Assembly (NCBI RefSeq): GCF_900450995.1
Contig: NZ_UGHY01000002.1
Location: 632,501 to 696,500, forward strand
Length of the DNA: 64,000 nt
Source: Haemophilus parainfluenzae
Lineage (GTDB): Bacteria; Pseudomonadota; Gammaproteobacteria; Enterobacterales; Pasteurellaceae
Direction: 5' to 3'
Both the position numbers and the translations under genes were made by a program. How positions within the stretch are numbered: the stretch's first letter is position 1; each line of letters opens with the position of its first letter. Below the pieces are notes generated by a model. It did not search any database. It saw nothing but the letters and a program-made list of their open reading frames with translations, and had not been told where the DNA came from. Below are positions 49,801 to 59,716 of the stretch, piece after piece.

Positions 49801-50508
49801 AAACTCAACCCAAGCGGTATTTTAGGCATTTTCCCTGCAGAACGTGTAGGCGATGATGTGGTGCTTTTCTCTGATGAAGAACGCACGCAAACCATTGGCA
49901 CGGCTTACGGCTTACGCCAACAAACGGAACGCGGCAAAAACAGCAAAAGTCCGTTTAACTTTGCCCTAAGTGACTTTATTGCCGATCGCGAAAGCGGCAA
50001 AAAAGACTGGATGGGGATGTTCGCCGTCTGTGCGGGTATTGAAGAAATGGCATTAGTGGAAGGCTATAAAGCAGCGGGCGATGACTACAATGCTATCCTG
50101 CTACAAGCTGTGGGCGATCGCTTAGCTGAAGCGATGGCGGAATACCTGCACTTTGAGCTTCGCACCCGCATTTGGGGCTACACGCGAGAAGAATTCGACA
50201 ACCAAGGTTTAATCAATGAAAACTATGTGGGCATCCGCCCTGCACCGGGCTATCCAAGCTGCCCAGAGCATACCGAAAAAGCCTTGATTTGGGATTTATT
50301 AGAAGTAGAACAACGCATTGGCATGAAACTCACCGAAAGCTACGCCATGTGGCCAGCGGCTTCTGTCTGCGGCTGGTACTTCACCCACCCTGCAAGTAAC
50401 TATTTCACTTTAGGTCGCATTGATGAAGACCAAGCTCAAGATTATGCCAAACGTAAAGGTTGGGATGAGAGAGAGATGATGAAATGGTTGGGTGTGGCGA
50501 TGAAGTGA
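46816..50508 (+). CDS. metH: Cobalamin-dependent methionine synthase
   Basis: The 1230-residue, four-module enzyme transfers a methyl group from methyltetrahydrofolate to homocysteine through cobalamin. The homocysteine domain has GLNCALG and the zinc-binding [10 protein letters not shown] near residue 310. The pterin-binding domain begins at about residue 355 ([13 protein letters not shown]). The B12 domain has the cobalt-ligand motif [10 protein letters not shown] near residue 760. The C-terminal AdoMet-dependent reactivation domain has [12 protein letters not shown]. No B12 riboswitch was recognised in the 170-nt upstream gap. Confidence 0.97.
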   Translation: MSHNQTELLKKSLAERILILDGAMGTMIQKYKLTEADFRGERFKESAVDLRGNNDLLTLTQPLLISAIHEKYLQAGADIIETNTFSSTTIAQADYDLQSIAYELNFAGAKLARLAADKYSTPEKPRFVAGVLGPTNRTASISPDVNDPGFRNVTFMELVDAYAEATKGLIEGGADLIMIETIFDTLNAKAAIFAIETVFEELGVELPIMISGTITDASGRTLSGQTTEAFYNSLRHAKPLTFGLNCALGPKELRQYVEQLSKISETYVSVHPNAGLPNAFGGYDLGAEEMAAHLKEWAESGFVNIVGGCCGTTPEHIKAFADAMQGIAPRKLPEIKTAMRLSGLEPLNIDDESLFVNVGERNNVTGSAKFKRLIKEDKFAEAIEIAIDQVENGAQVIDVNMDEALLDGKKCMTRFLNIMATEPDAAKVPVMIDSSKWEVIEAGLQSVQGKPIVNSISLKEGEEIFIEHAKLVRKYGAAVVVMAFDEVGQADTEDRKVEICSRAYDILVNQVGFPPEDIIFDPNIFAIGTGIEEHNNYGVDFINATGRIKRTLPHAKISGGVSNVSFSFRGNNVMREAIHAVFLYHAIKQGMDMGIVNAGQLAIYDDLDPELRGIVEDAVLNRSPDATEKLLDIAEKYRNQGNDESAADSVAEWRTWPVEERLKHALVKGITTYIVEDTEEARQTLPSPLDVIEGPLMAGMDVVGDLFGDGKMFLPQVVKSARVMKQSVAYLEPFINATKQKGSSNGKVVIATVKGDVHDIGKNIVSVVMQCNNFEVIDLGVMVPADKIIQTAIDEKADIIALSGLITPSLDEMEYFLGEMTRLGLNLPVMIGGATTSKEHTAIKLYPKYKEHGVFYTSNASRAVTVCATLMNPESRAALWEQFKKDYEKIQQSFSNRKPLRKQLSIEEARANRFDGFSGEWADYVPPKPNQTGIVEFKNVPIAKLRKFIDWSPFFRIWGLMGGYPDAFDYPEGGEEARKVWNDAQVVLDELEQNHKLNPSGILGIFPAERVGDDVVLFSDEERTQTIGTAYGLRQQTERGKNSKSPFNFALSDFIADRESGKKDWMGMFAVCAGIEEMALVEGYKAAGDDYNAILLQAVGDRLAEAMAEYLHFELRTRIWGYTREEFDNQGLINENYVGIRPAPGYPSCPEHTEKALIWDLLEVEQRIGMKLTESYAMWPAASVCGWYFTHPASNYFTLGRIDEDQAQDYAKRKGWDEREMMKWLGVAMK

Positions 50509-50516
50509 TAAAAATT

Positions 50517-50544
50517 ATACAAGAGATTTTTAAGTCTCTCGTAT
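50517..50544. terminator. Terminator between metH and the orphan membrane gene
   Basis: ATAC.AGAGA pairs with TCTCT.GTAT, with one mismatch. T-rich or A-rich flanks on both strands suit the two converging genes. Confidence 0.6.
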
Positions 50545-50549
50545 AGTTA

Positions 50550-51389
50550 TTATAATAGTTTTTTGTGGCATTCAGAGATATCAAATTTATATTTAATATT
50601 ACCTTCATCGTCTTTTAGCATGATAACATAAGAAGCTCTATCCTCAGAAAATAATGGATATACTTTTACTTCTTTTATTTCTCTAGATTTATAAAATTTA
50701 TTTTTACTCAACTCTTCAATGCTTAAATTTTCACAAATATATTTTCCTGAGCTAATATGATTAGCTACATAATGGTAATTATATAAAAAATATATTATAA
50801 CTGAGTTTATAGAATCTTCATCATTATATTTATTATATACAATACGATAGCTATAAAGTGAGCTAAAAAGAATTAAAAGAAAGCTAACAACCCTCATTAT
50901 CGAAGAATTAATTTGATTTTTTTCACGTAAAGCCTTAAAAACAACAAATGGAAAATAAATAGAAACAATTAAATATATTATAAATACCAGAAAAATCAAA
51001 ATGATAGTGCTAAAGATAATAAGATTGTTAGGTAAAAAACTATTACTAACAAATAATGGATTTATAATTCCTGTTATTTTAATGTAGCTCTCATAAAGAG
51101 ATGACATTAATAGATTGTAAAGTAATGAACATATAAATAATATAAGGGCAGATGTAAGAAAAAGATAAATTGATTGAAGGCGAGAAACAAACTTTCTATT
51201 TAATTGAGTCTCAGAGAAGATATAAATAAGCAACATAGAAAACATAAGTATCGCAGCATAAAAATATGAACCCTGATCAACTAAAACTGAGAAAGATGAG
51301 AGCATAATAAGCAATAAAATGTATATAAAAACCCATTTAAGCTTATAAATTTCAATACATATTTTTCGACTTGTAATAGACTTTCTCAT
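50550..51389 (-). CDS. Hypothetical multi-pass membrane protein, very AT-rich
   Basis: Translation from the ATG at 51389 gives 279 residues starting MRKSITSRKICIEIY. The frame extends to a TTG at 51431, but neither start has a clear ribosome site. Four to five hydrophobic segments (roughly residues 20-38, 42-58, 75-100, 125-150 and 170-188) are followed by a polar C-terminal domain of about 80 residues (KYICENLSIEELSKNKFY, YPLFSEDRASYVIMLKDDEG). I do not recognise the family. Codons are strikingly A/T-biased compared with all neighbours, and no USS was seen in it, suggesting recent acquisition. Translation should be treated as unproven. Confidence 0.6.
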   Translation of the reverse strand: MRKSITSRKICIEIYKLKWVFIYILLLIMLSSFSVLVDQGSYFYAAILMFSMLLIYIFSETQLNRKFVSRLQSIYLFLTSALILFICSLLYNLLMSSLYESYIKITGIINPLFVSNSFLPNNLIIFSTIILIFLVFIIYLIVSIYFPFVVFKALREKNQINSSIMRVVSFLLILFSSLYSYRIVYNKYNDEDSINSVIIYFLYNYHYVANHISSGKYICENLSIEELSKNKFYKSREIKEVKVYPLFSEDRASYVIMLKDDEGNIKYKFDISECHKKLL

Positions 51390-51632
51390 AATCAACAAGA
51401 TGTAATAGAATAAAAAATAAAACTTTAACAATAATTAACTAGAAAGACAAATATAATCCCATGCTATAAATATAAAATATTTTCATAAAAAAATTAAGCT
51501 TTTTAATTGCATTTTATGTAAAATTATCTCTTTATAGGGATTTTTTAGAGAATTTCAACCGTAACTTGCACAATCCCCAATTTCCGCTATCATATTCCCT
51601 TTCTCATTCACTCTACTCTCGGAACTTTATCG

Positions 51633-52100
51633 ATGAATAAATTGAAAATAGCATTACTCACGGCTGCATTAGTAGGTTTGTTTGCTTGTACCACAACACA
51701 ACAACCAAAGAAAACCGTTAAGACCCGATTCCTTAAAAATAACATTAGCCAAGCGGAATTAAACAATCCGAAAGATTACAAACGTTATTACTATTCTTGC
51801 CGTAATTCAGAAACAGGCTCGAATTCTTATTTAACGACTTACTTCCCGCTTTCAAGAGAAAGCCGCATGAAAGATAACTTTGGTATTTATTTCCAATTAG
51901 ACGGTGGAAAAGCCGTGCCATTTGATCATGTGGAAAATCGTACCTTAAATGCACGTGGAAATCGCTTTGAAGTGATTTATCGCTCTTATGAGCCGATTGA
52001 TGGCAGTTATGTTGATTTAATCGCTCGTGAAAATAATTCTGTGTACTACAAGAATAATCAAGGCATGAGAACAGCTTGGTTAAATTGTCGAGAAGGCTAA
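51633..52100 (+). CDS. Lipoprotein of unknown function
   Basis: The 155-residue protein has a typical lipoprotein signal (MNKLKIALLTAALVGLFAC, lipidated Cys19). A mature part rich in Tyr, Arg and Asn follows (DYKRYYYSCRNSETGSNSY, YFQLDGGKAVPFDHVENR, TAWLNCREG). The two later Cys residues could pair. The layout resembles small MliC-like or DUF-type periplasmic lipoproteins, but no family can be named with confidence. It is a single gene with a terminator, preceded by about 200 nt of AT-rich DNA with no other feature seen. Confidence 0.75.
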   Translation: MNKLKIALLTAALVGLFACTTTQQPKKTVKTRFLKNNISQAELNNPKDYKRYYYSCRNSETGSNSYLTTYFPLSRESRMKDNFGIYFQLDGGKAVPFDHVENRTLNARGNRFEVIYRSYEPIDGSYVDLIARENNSVYYKNNQGMRTAWLNCREG

Positions 52101-52144
52101 TTCTCACTGAAAGTGCGGTCGTTTTTAGACGCATTTTTCCAAAC

Positions 52145-52180
52145 AAAAAAGCACGAGGTTAAACTCGTGCTTTTTCTTTT
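52145..52180. terminator. Bidirectional terminator between the lipoprotein and PTS genes
   Basis: AAAAAAGCACGAG / CTCGTGCTTTTTC hairpin with a 6-nt loop, lying between converging genes. Confidence 0.85.
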
Positions 52181-52189
52181 TTATTTCGA

Positions 52190-53611
52190 TTATGCTTTTG
52201 CTTGTGCACGTTTCACGAAAATGACTGAAAGCGTGAATGCCACCACAAATGAAATCACCATACCAATGCTGTACATTGCAAGACTATTCGGTTTGATCGA
52301 TGGAATACCTAAGAAACCTGCTGCGCCTAATGCAATGGCTTTTACATTGAAGAAGGCGATAAAGGCACTTGCTAAGCCTGAACCAATCATCGCTGCAAAG
52401 AAAGCCTGACGATAGCGTAAGTTCACCCCGAACATTGCCGGTTCAGTAATCCCTAATAATGCAGAAATACCTGATGGTACCGCTAAACCGCGTACTTTTG
52501 GATCTTTTAATGCGACTGCCACACCTAAACAGGCCGCACCTTGTGCGATATTTGACATTGCGGCGATTGGGAAAATAAAGGTACCGCCTGTATTTGTCAT
52601 TTCAGCTAATAATTGTGTTTCAACCGCAATGAAGGTTTGGTGCATACCCGTGATAACGATTGGTGCATAGAATGCCCCGAAGATCGCGCCGCCCACGAAA
52701 CCTAAGGTGTCATATAACCAAGTTAAGCCTGATGCAATTAATGAACCTGCTTCACGACCGATTGGACCAATTACGGTGAATGCTAAGAAGCCCGCAATAA
52801 AGAGCGAGAATAATGGAGTAATGAGGTTATCTAAATAAGAAGGTACAAACTTACGGAAGGTTTTTTCTAAGGTTGCTAATACCCAAGCAGAAACTAATGT
52901 TGGGATAACCGTGCCTTGATAGCCGACTTTTTCAATTTCAAGACCGAATACATTCCAGTATTGGATTTTGCCTTGAGCAAGAGTTAATGCGTAGTTCCAA
53001 CCGTCTGCTAATGCAGGGTGAACTAACAACATCCCAAGTGCAGCCCCTAAGAACGGGTTACCACCAAATTTACGGGTTGCAGAGAAACCAAGTAATACAG
53101 GTAAGAACACAAATGGTGCGTTCGCGATGGTATTAATGAAGTCCACCAAATCCGCAAGACCTGGGTGCATATCAATCACGCTTAATTCATCAACGAAGAA
53201 ACCTTTCGCTGTAAGCATGGAGTGAATACCCATTAACAAACCGCCTGCGACGATTGCCGGAATAATTGGCACGAAAATATCCGCTAAGCCTTTCACCAAA
53301 CGTTGCAATAAGTTCTGATTGCCTGATGCTGCTTCAGCCACTTCGGCTTTACTCACATCACCGATACCAAGTAATTTGGTAAGTTCCGCATGGACTTTAT
53401 TCACCGTACCTGAACCAAAGATGATTTGGTATTGACCGGCGACAGTAAACTGCCCTTTCACGCCTTCAATATTATCAATGCCTTCTTTATCCACTTTGCT
53501 TTCATCATTTAACACAATACGTAAACGCGTTGCGCAATGTGCTGCAGTGGCGATGTTGTCTTTGCCGCCAAGTTTATCAATCACTTGTTGGGCGATTTGA
53601 GGGAAGTTCAT
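52190..53611 (-). CDS. scrA: PTS EIIBC component, sucrose (ScrA) type
   Basis: The 473-residue protein has an N-terminal EIIB domain with the phosphorylated Cys26 (AAHCATRLRIVL). An EIIC membrane domain of about 10 segments follows, with GGNPFLGAALGMLLVHPAL and the GITEPAMFGVNLRY loop. The start (AAHCATRLR, IEGVKGQF, GQYQIIFGSGTVNKVHAEL) is closer to ScrA than to TreB, so sucrose is the best guess; trehalose or another glucoside remains possible. It lacks an EIIA domain and would borrow EIIA-Glc. No invertase, fructokinase or regulator gene is adjacent. Confidence 0.75.
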   Translation of the reverse strand: MNFPQIAQQVIDKLGGKDNIATAAHCATRLRIVLNDESKVDKEGIDNIEGVKGQFTVAGQYQIIFGSGTVNKVHAELTKLLGIGDVSKAEVAEAASGNQNLLQRLVKGLADIFVPIIPAIVAGGLLMGIHSMLTAKGFFVDELSVIDMHPGLADLVDFINTIANAPFVFLPVLLGFSATRKFGGNPFLGAALGMLLVHPALADGWNYALTLAQGKIQYWNVFGLEIEKVGYQGTVIPTLVSAWVLATLEKTFRKFVPSYLDNLITPLFSLFIAGFLAFTVIGPIGREAGSLIASGLTWLYDTLGFVGGAIFGAFYAPIVITGMHQTFIAVETQLLAEMTNTGGTFIFPIAAMSNIAQGAACLGVAVALKDPKVRGLAVPSGISALLGITEPAMFGVNLRYRQAFFAAMIGSGLASAFIAFFNVKAIALGAAGFLGIPSIKPNSLAMYSIGMVISFVVAFTLSVIFVKRAQAKA

Positions 53612-53705
53612 AGTGCTCTCCTAATGGGTTTCTAAAGAAAAAGAAATTGACCGATTGTAACTAAAACAGGGGATAATAACTAGCGGTCTAAACAAATTTT
53701 AGACG

Positions 53706-53734
53706 AAAAAAAACCGACTTAATTAAGTCGGTTT
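53706..53734 (-). terminator. Terminator of secG-tRNA-Leu
   Basis: AAACCGACTTAA / TTAAGTCGGTTT is a perfect palindromic hairpin. On the minus strand it is followed by TTTTT and lies just after the tRNA 3' end. Confidence 0.85.
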
Positions 53735-53739
53735 ATAGT

Positions 53740-53825
53740 TGGTGCTCTGAGCGAGACTTGAACTCGCACGGCCTGCGGCCACTACCCCCTCAAGATAGCG
53801 TGTCTACCAATTCCACCACCAGAGC
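53740..53825 (-). tRNA. tRNA-Leu (anticodon GAG)
   Basis: The 86-nt minus-strand sequence starts GCTCTGGTGG and ends in encoded CCA. The acceptor stem pairs fully (one G-T). The anticodon arm CTATC-TTGAGGG-GGTAG gives anticodon GAG, reading CUC/CUU. The long variable arm is typical of leucine tRNAs, and the T-arm GCGAG-TTCAAGT-CTCGC is normal. The position directly after secG matches leuU in E. coli. Confidence 0.95.
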
Positions 53826-53845
53826 GTCTATTCTGTTTTTATTCC

Positions 53846-54196
53846 TTATTGCGGAATGTCATTATTTTTGTTTTCAACTGCTGGAGTAACTTGTTGTTGC
53901 TGTTGTTGTTGAACTTGTTCAGCAGTTTGAGATAAATCGTCAAATGAACCTTTTTGTACATTACCACGGTGAGAGTTAATGTTTCCTAACACTAAAGCAA
54001 TCACAAAAAAGCCAGTTGCTAAGATTGCACTGGTACGAGTTAAAAAGTTACCTGCACCTGCAGAACCAAACATAGTACCTGATGCACCGCCGCCAAATGA
54101 CGCACCTGCGTTCGCGCCTTTACCTTGTTGAATAAGGATAAAGCCGATTAAGGCGATACAAATTAATACATAAACAAATAATAAAATATTGTACAT
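53846..54196 (-). CDS. secG: Protein-export membrane protein SecG
   Basis: The 116-residue protein has two membrane segments (about residues 4-22 and 55-73) flanking the conserved QQGKGANAGASFGGGASGTMFGSAGAGNFLTR loop. SecG supports SecYEG-dependent export. The C-terminal tail contains a glutamine run from a CAA/CAG repeat (residues about 97-104), which could vary in length between strains without affecting the core. Confidence 0.95.
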   Translation of the reverse strand: MYNILLFVYVLICIALIGFILIQQGKGANAGASFGGGASGTMFGSAGAGNFLTRTSAILATGFFVIALVLGNINSHRGNVQKGSFDDLSQTAEQVQQQQQQQVTPAVENKNNDIPQ

Positions 54197-54312
54197 TATT
54201 CTTTCTTCTCTAAATTGCGATTTCGCAAGAAAACTGGGAGCAAATGTTATATAAAATTCACGCTTTTCGCAAGCGCTTTCCCATTTTTTTTACTTAATTG
54301 TATTAAGTTTAA

Positions 54313-56256
54313 TCAATTTTCAGCGTTTAAATCTTCCGATTTTTTGACCGCTCTTTTTCGTTTTGTTGCTGGTGTGCTTAAACCTCTTGAAATCTGACTT
54401 AAACGACGTAATGCAGTGAAATCAACAAAACGCACTAAATCCGGCAGCATTTGATTGAGTGTAAACATAAATTGCTGATAACTCGCCTGTTTTTGGCTGA
54501 TATCCGTTAACTGCGCTTCCCAATGTGCCGTCATATCAGGCTGTGTGGCAATATCCGGCAAAGCTGAAATGAGAATTCGTCCCGTTTCTGTGCTGTGAAT
54601 ATTCCGCCCTTTTTTGGTCAAAAAACCGCGTTTAAACAGCAATTCAATAATACCTGCACGGGTGGCCTCTGTGCCAAGCCCATCCGTTTCACGCAGAATT
54701 TTTTTCAATTCTTTATCTTGCACAAAACGCGCAATCCCCGTCATTGCGGAAAGCAACGTCGCATCGGTAAATGGTTTTGGCGGTTGTGTTTTTTTGCTCA
54801 CCACTTCGCCTCGTTCGCAATACAGGATCTGCCCTTTCTTCACGATCGGCAATAGCGGCTCTTGATTTTCATCTTCGTCTTCTTTGCCAAGCAACTCTTT
54901 CCAACCCGCAGTTTGCAAGTTGCGTGCTTGTGCAACAAAAGTACCGCCTGCAATACTTAAGGTAATTTTACTTTTACGGTATTCCGCGTCTGGACAGAAC
55001 TGCAATAAATACTGACGCGCAATCAATTCATAAATACGTTGCTCATCAATATTTAAATTGATCGAGCGTGTGTTAGCCGTCGGAATAATCGCATGGTGCG
55101 CTTCCACTTTTTTATCATTCCAGCAACGATTACGCTGCTCACTATCCACCACCGATGGCAAGGTTTGATAAGTCTGACAATGCTGTGAAATAGCATTTAT
55201 TACTTTATGTCGTTCAGCAAAATGCTCTTCCGGCAAATAGCGACAATCAGAACGTGGATAGGTAATCAAACGATGGGTTTCATATAACCGCTGACAGGTA
55301 TCCAACACGCTCTGTGCCGACATCCCAAAACGTTTTGCCGCATCAATCTGCAATGCTGACAACGAATAAGGTAAAGGCGCCGTTTCTTTTTCTCGCTTAT
55401 CCACATATTCGGTCACTTCGGCAGGTTGATCTGTTATGCGTTTCACTACATTTTCGGCTAAGCCTAAAGACAGTACGCGACCATCTTCATCTTGATAGTC
55501 TTCACAAGCCTTGCTCGGTTGCCAAAGTGCAGAAAAAAGTGCGGTCGGATTTTCAGACGTTTTTTCTTCTTTCACCCATGCCAACACTTCATAGAAATCT
55601 TTGGGTTGGAAATGTTCAATTTCCAAATCACGGCGAACAATCAGACCTAATACGGGAGTTTGTACTCGCCCAACAGAAAGCACACCATCATAACCGGCTT
55701 GGCGACCGCGAATGGTATAAGCGCGAGTCATATTAATGCCATAAAGCCAGTCCGCACGAGCGCGCGCCAGTGCAGAGGTGGCTAATGGAATAAAATGACG
55801 ATTCGGTTGGAGCTTTTGTACGGATTTTTCCACCGCACTTGGGTTAAGATCGCTAATCAGACAACGCAAAATGCCATCACGTTTTTCTGCTGATAAATTA
55901 GCATAACTAAACACTTCATCCACCAGCAACTGCCCTTCTCTATCTGGATCGCCTGCATTAACTAAAACATCGGCTTGATGAATGAGTTTTTCCACCACAG
56001 AAAGTTGTTTTTTGACTTCTTTTCGCGGTAACAGAATCCACTTTTCAGGAATAATAGGTAAATGTTCTAAACGCCATTGTTTGAATTTCGAATCGTAGGC
56101 ATCCGGCTCTGCCTGTTCGAGCAAATGCCCCACGCACCAAGTCACAACATCATCATTGCCGCATTTAATAAAACCATCACCCCGTTGATGAGGTTTTGGC
56201 AATACATCGGCAATAGCTCGCCCAAGACTGGGTTTCTCGGCAATAAACAGGCGCAT
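54313..56256 (-). CDS. topB: DNA topoisomerase III
   Basis: The 647-residue type IA topoisomerase has the N-terminal TOPRIM domain ([34 protein letters not shown]). The active-site Tyr is in [16 protein letters not shown] near residue 330. The [17 protein letters not shown] segment and a short basic C-terminus follow. No zinc-finger tail is present, as expected for TopB rather than TopA. It decatenates DNA. recR lies directly upstream with a 4-nt gap, so the two are probably co-transcribed. Confidence 0.96.
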   Translation of the reverse strand: MRLFIAEKPSLGRAIADVLPKPHQRGDGFIKCGNDDVVTWCVGHLLEQAEPDAYDSKFKQWRLEHLPIIPEKWILLPRKEVKKQLSVVEKLIHQADVLVNAGDPDREGQLLVDEVFSYANLSAEKRDGILRCLISDLNPSAVEKSVQKLQPNRHFIPLATSALARARADWLYGINMTRAYTIRGRQAGYDGVLSVGRVQTPVLGLIVRRDLEIEHFQPKDFYEVLAWVKEEKTSENPTALFSALWQPSKACEDYQDEDGRVLSLGLAENVVKRITDQPAEVTEYVDKREKETAPLPYSLSALQIDAAKRFGMSAQSVLDTCQRLYETHRLITYPRSDCRYLPEEHFAERHKVINAISQHCQTYQTLPSVVDSEQRNRCWNDKKVEAHHAIIPTANTRSINLNIDEQRIYELIARQYLLQFCPDAEYRKSKITLSIAGGTFVAQARNLQTAGWKELLGKEDEDENQEPLLPIVKKGQILYCERGEVVSKKTQPPKPFTDATLLSAMTGIARFVQDKELKKILRETDGLGTEATRAGIIELLFKRGFLTKKGRNIHSTETGRILISALPDIATQPDMTAHWEAQLTDISQKQASYQQFMFTLNQMLPDLVRFVDFTALRRLSQISRGLSTPATKRKRAVKKSEDLNAEN

Positions 56257-56260
56257 AAGA

Positions 56261-56863
56261 TTAGTCGATCTGACGACGACCTAAGAAAGAATGGGTTAGG
56301 GTAGTGCCATCCACGGTTTCTAATTCCCCACCGACAGGGATCCCGTGAGCAATACGGCTTACTTTAATATTATGTTGATGGCAAATTTCAGCAATATAAT
56401 TGGCTGTGGCATCGCCTTCCACCGTTGGATTGGTCGCTAAAATCACTTCATGGAAGGATTCTTCAACCAGACGTTTTTGCAATAAATCTAAACCTATCTC
56501 TTTTGGACCAATACCATCTAAAGGCGATAAGTGCCCCATTAAGACAAAATAACGCCCAGAAAATTGGCCTGTTTGCTCAATGGCTTGAATATCCGCCGGC
56601 ATTTCCACCACGCAAAGCAAACCTGAATTTTGACGACGAGGATTGTTACAAATATTGCACGTTTCCTCTTCGGTAAAATCGCGACACTGCGAACAATGCC
56701 CAATTTTAGACATCGCTTCCGTTAATGCACGTGCTAAATTCATCCCACCGCTACGATTGCGCTGTAAAAGATGATAAGCCATGCGCTGCGCTGATTTCGG
56801 GCCTACGCCCGGCAAGCAACGAAGGTTTTCAATAAGATGTTCTAAAAGTGGACTGCTTTGCAT
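56261..56863 (-). CDS. recR: Recombination protein RecR
   Basis: The 200-residue protein has the helix-hairpin-helix ([20 protein letters not shown]), a four-cysteine zinc finger ([16 protein letters not shown]) and a TOPRIM domain ([32 protein letters not shown]). With RecF/RecO it helps RecA load at gaps. It lies about 60 nt downstream of ybaB, the usual ybaB-recR pair. Confidence 0.97.
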   Translation of the reverse strand: MQSSPLLEHLIENLRCLPGVGPKSAQRMAYHLLQRNRSGGMNLARALTEAMSKIGHCSQCRDFTEEETCNICNNPRRQNSGLLCVVEMPADIQAIEQTGQFSGRYFVLMGHLSPLDGIGPKEIGLDLLQKRLVEESFHEVILATNPTVEGDATANYIAEICHQHNIKVSRIAHGIPVGGELETVDGTTLTHSFLGRRQID

Positions 56864-56924
56864 AATATTTATGATGGGAGAAAATGAATGGTGTGTGAAC
56901 GTGTAAATTCACACACCCGATGAA

Positions 56925-57254
56925 TTAAAATGGAAGTTTCATTCCTGGAGGTAATGGCATGCCTGCGGTCACAGAAGCCATTTTTTCTTTTTGTAATTCT
57001 TCTGCACGACGGACAGCATCGTTGAATGCGGCAGCGATTAAATCTTCCAACATTTCTTTGTCGTCTTCCATTAAAGAAGGATCGATCTCAATACGACGGC
57101 AGTTGTGCGCACCATTAATTGTGATTTTTACTAAACCCGCACCGCTTTCGCCTGTTACTTCTAATTGGGCAATTTCTTCCTGCATTTTTTGCATTTTTTC
57201 TTGCATTTGTTGGGCTTGTTTCATCAAACCGCCTAAACCGCCTTTTCCAAACAT
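56925..57254 (-). CDS. ybaB: YbaB/EbfC nucleoid-associated protein
   Basis: The 109-residue DNA-binding protein starts [28 protein letters not shown], the long helix typical of the family. [21 protein letters not shown] and a C-terminal proline/glycine tail ending MKLPF follow. It forms tweezer-like dimers that bind DNA. The genomic pairing with recR supports the assignment. Confidence 0.95.
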   Translation of the reverse strand: MFGKGGLGGLMKQAQQMQEKMQKMQEEIAQLEVTGESGAGLVKITINGAHNCRRIEIDPSLMEDDKEMLEDLIAAAFNDAVRRAEELQKEKMASVTAGMPLPPGMKLPF

Positions 57255-57389
57255 TGGATTTTCCTTCTTAAATTAACTAGAACGAGCCGCATTTTAGCGA
57301 AAAAATTTGCCTTTGGGAACAGAGAAATTTATTATTCCACACTTCAAAACTGGGTCAAAAACGACCGCACTTTTATTTAGGAATTACTG

Positions 57390-58481
57390 ATGGAAACTCG
57401 TTATTACTTTATATTTTCGGCAGCTATTATTTTGTTGCAACTGCTGATTTATATTTTTAATAAAACGCTGATTTGGTGGCTGAACAAACCACTCTCTCAA
57501 AAGGCAAGACGAACTATCACTTTTACCAGTTTTTTGCTTCCTAATGTCTTGGTTATTTGCCATTTTTTAAAGCTTTTTACGGCATTTCGACTTATTGCTT
57601 TAGCGCTCGCACTATTGCTTTTTTCAGCCTTTGCGAGCATTGCCGTGGGAGGTATTCATTTTCTTTTCCGAAAATCTAAATCCATCACAAAAATTGACCG
57701 CACTTTACGCATCGCCTATCCTATTTTGTTTTTAAGCATTATCGCATTAAGTGTGTATAACGCTTATGTGACACGCGTTATTCATTATGAAATCACGCTA
57801 GATAAACCCATTAAACCACTGCGAATTGGTATGGCAAGCGATCTTCATTTAGGCAAATTATTCGGTGGAAAAGAATTAGATAAACTGGCTGATATTATGC
57901 AGCAGGAAAAGGTTGATATCATTTTATTGCCTGGCGATATTATGGACGATAACGTCAATGCCTATTTAGCCGAAAAAATGCAACCTCATCTGGCAAAACT
58001 CAAGGCCCCGATGGGCGTTTATGCCACACTAGGCAATCACGATTTATTTGGAGACCAAGATCGAATTGATCAGGAAATTCGCAAAGCAGGTATCACTGTG
58101 TTAAGAGATGAAACATTAACGTTAAATAATGAATTGGTGCTTATTGGACGAAACGATAATCTGACTCGCAATAGACCGAGTACCGAAACATTATTAAAAC
58201 AAGTGAATACTGACTTACCGACTATTCTCTTGGATCACCGCCCAACAGATATTGAAAAACATGCTTCACTCCCGCTTGATATTCAAGTTTCAGGGCATGC
58301 ACATAAAGGGCAAGTATTCCCGGCCAGTTTAATCACGAAAATGATGTATCGTCTGGATTATGGTCATGAAAAAATTGGCAATCCACATGTTTTTGTCACT
58401 TCTGGTTATGGCTTCTGGGGCATTCCAATGCGATTAGGATCTCAATCGGAAGTAATCATTATCGATGTGAAAGGAAAATAA
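57390..58481 (+). CDS. Membrane-anchored metallophosphoesterase
   Basis: The 363-residue protein has about four N-terminal membrane segments (residues 5-25, 42-62, 68-92 and 108-126). A calcineurin-like phosphoesterase domain follows with ordered metal-site motifs: MASDLHLG, LLPGDIMDD, TLGNHDLFG, LLDHRP and VSGHAHKGQ. This resembles YkuE/YaeI-type enzymes; the substrate is unknown (phospholipid or UDP-sugar-lipid hydrolysis is known for relatives). It stands alone. IS copy 3 lies in the hairpin immediately downstream. Confidence 0.85.
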   Translation: METRYYFIFSAAIILLQLLIYIFNKTLIWWLNKPLSQKARRTITFTSFLLPNVLVICHFLKLFTAFRLIALALALLLFSAFASIAVGGIHFLFRKSKSITKIDRTLRIAYPILFLSIIALSVYNAYVTRVIHYEITLDKPIKPLRIGMASDLHLGKLFGGKELDKLADIMQQEKVDIILLPGDIMDDNVNAYLAEKMQPHLAKLKAPMGVYATLGNHDLFGDQDRIDQEIRKAGITVLRDETLTLNNELVLIGRNDNLTRNRPSTETLLKQVNTDLPTILLDHRPTDIEKHASLPLDIQVSGHAHKGQVFPASLITKMMYRLDYGHEKIGNPHVFVTSGYGFWGIPMRLGSQSEVIIIDVKGK

Positions 58482-58556
58482 AAAAGAGCGGCCCAAAATG
58501 ATCTGCACCCCAAAAGTTGGACTCAACAAACCAACAATTGAGGTGCAGATTTTTTT

Positions 58557-58910
58557 ATGGGTAAACACTACGCAATCGAATTTAAATTACAGGTTCTTCA
58601 ACCTATTTTGAATGGGAAAATGAGTATTAGAGAAGCCGCGCGTTTTTACAATATTCCTTCCAACGCCCTAGTCAGGACATGGTTGAAACGGTTTGAAAAA
58701 AGTGGCATAAAAGGACTGATTCCCCGTAAACCATCAGGACGACCGCCAATGAAACCTAAATACGCCAGAATGCCACCGCCCCCCAAAACTGAAGAAGACC
58801 GTTTACGCCTGAGAATTTTACAGCTTGAAGCGGAGGTGGCCTACCTAAAGGAGTTGAGAAGGCTCAGACTTCAGGACGAAGCCGAGCAACAGAAATTATC
58901 CAAAGGTTAA
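58557..58910 (+). CDS. IS150-like transposase OrfA, copy 3
   Basis: The 117-residue protein has the same helix-turn-helix and coiled-coil layout as copies 1 and 2. It differs from copy 2 by Arg for Gly in ALVRTWLKRF and Arg for Lys in KYARMPP. The stop is followed by the -1 frame orfB, as in the other copies. Confidence 0.9.
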   Translation: MGKHYAIEFKLQVLQPILNGKMSIREAARFYNIPSNALVRTWLKRFEKSGIKGLIPRKPSGRPPMKPKYARMPPPPKTEEDRLRLRILQLEAEVAYLKELRRLRLQDEAEQQKLSKG

Positions 58911-59005
58911 GAACACGCTATCCGTTAAAATGGCTTTTAGGCTTTGCACAGTTAGCGCGTAGTACGTTTTTTGCGAAACTTCAGATTAAACCGGATAAGG
59001 ATGAG

Positions 59006-59716
59006 TTGTTGAAAAAGACCATTCAACACATCAAAGCCAATCATCCTGATTATGGCTACCGACGTGTTCATGCCAGCTTGCCAGGCGTGAATCATAAAAA
59101 AGTTCAACGTTTAATGCAGACACTTGGGCTTCAAGTGCGGTCAAGAAAAAGCAAGAAATTTACGACCTATCGTGGCACGATAGGGGTGATTGCCCCAAAT
59201 CATATTGAACGTAATTTTAGCGCAACAGCCCCGAAACAAAAATGGGTGACCGATATCACCGAGTTTAAGGCGAAAGATGGGAGTAAAGTCTATTTATCTC
59301 CAATTTTAGAGTTATTTAACAATGAGATAGTCTCCTATAATCTCAGCTATTCCCCAAACTGGGCGCAAGTAGAGGACATGTTAATGCAAGCCGTCAAAGG
59401 ATTAAATAAAGCTTGTGGTGTCATTTTACATTCAGACCAAGGTTGGCAATATCAAATGGTAGCTTATCGTCGAATCTTGGCTGAATATGGCATTATTCAA
59501 AGTATGTCGAGAAAAGGGAATTGCTTGGACAATGCCGCGATGGAAAGTTTCTTTGGGCGATTAAAAACGGAATGTTTTTATGGTCGGGAATTTAACAGTA
59601 GAGAAGAGATAGTTGATGCTGTCAGGGATTATTTGGATTACTATAATCATCGACGGATTCAACTAAAATTAAAAGGACTGAGTCCGATACAATACCGAAA
59701 ACAGTCCTTTAAATAA
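59006..59716 (+). CDS. IS150-like transposase OrfB (DDE integrase domain), copy 3
   Basis: A 236-residue integrase domain with intact DDE residues. It is the most diverged copy in its middle and end: LQVRSRK for LQVQSRK, NHIERNFSA, ILELFNN, AEYGIIQ and FNSREEIVDA. The Gln-to-Arg change comes from one A-to-G substitution that completes a perfect uptake sequence at about 59136-59146. Expression is probably by -1 frameshift fusion to OrfA. Confidence 0.9.
   Translation: MLKKTIQHIKANHPDYGYRRVHASLPGVNHKKVQRLMQTLGLQVRSRKSKKFTTYRGTIGVIAPNHIERNFSATAPKQKWVTDITEFKAKDGSKVYLSPILELFNNEIVSYNLSYSPNWAQVEDMLMQAVKGLNKACGVILHSDQGWQYQMVAYRRILAEYGIIQSMSRKGNCLDNAAMESFFGRLKTECFYGREFNSREEIVDAVRDYLDYYNHRRIQLKLKGLSPIQYRKQSFK

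Noticed and set aside
53870..53925. The glutamine repeat in the secG tail as a contingency locus.
   Set aside because: It is short and interrupted (CAA/CAG), and triplet changes would keep the frame in a dispensable tail.
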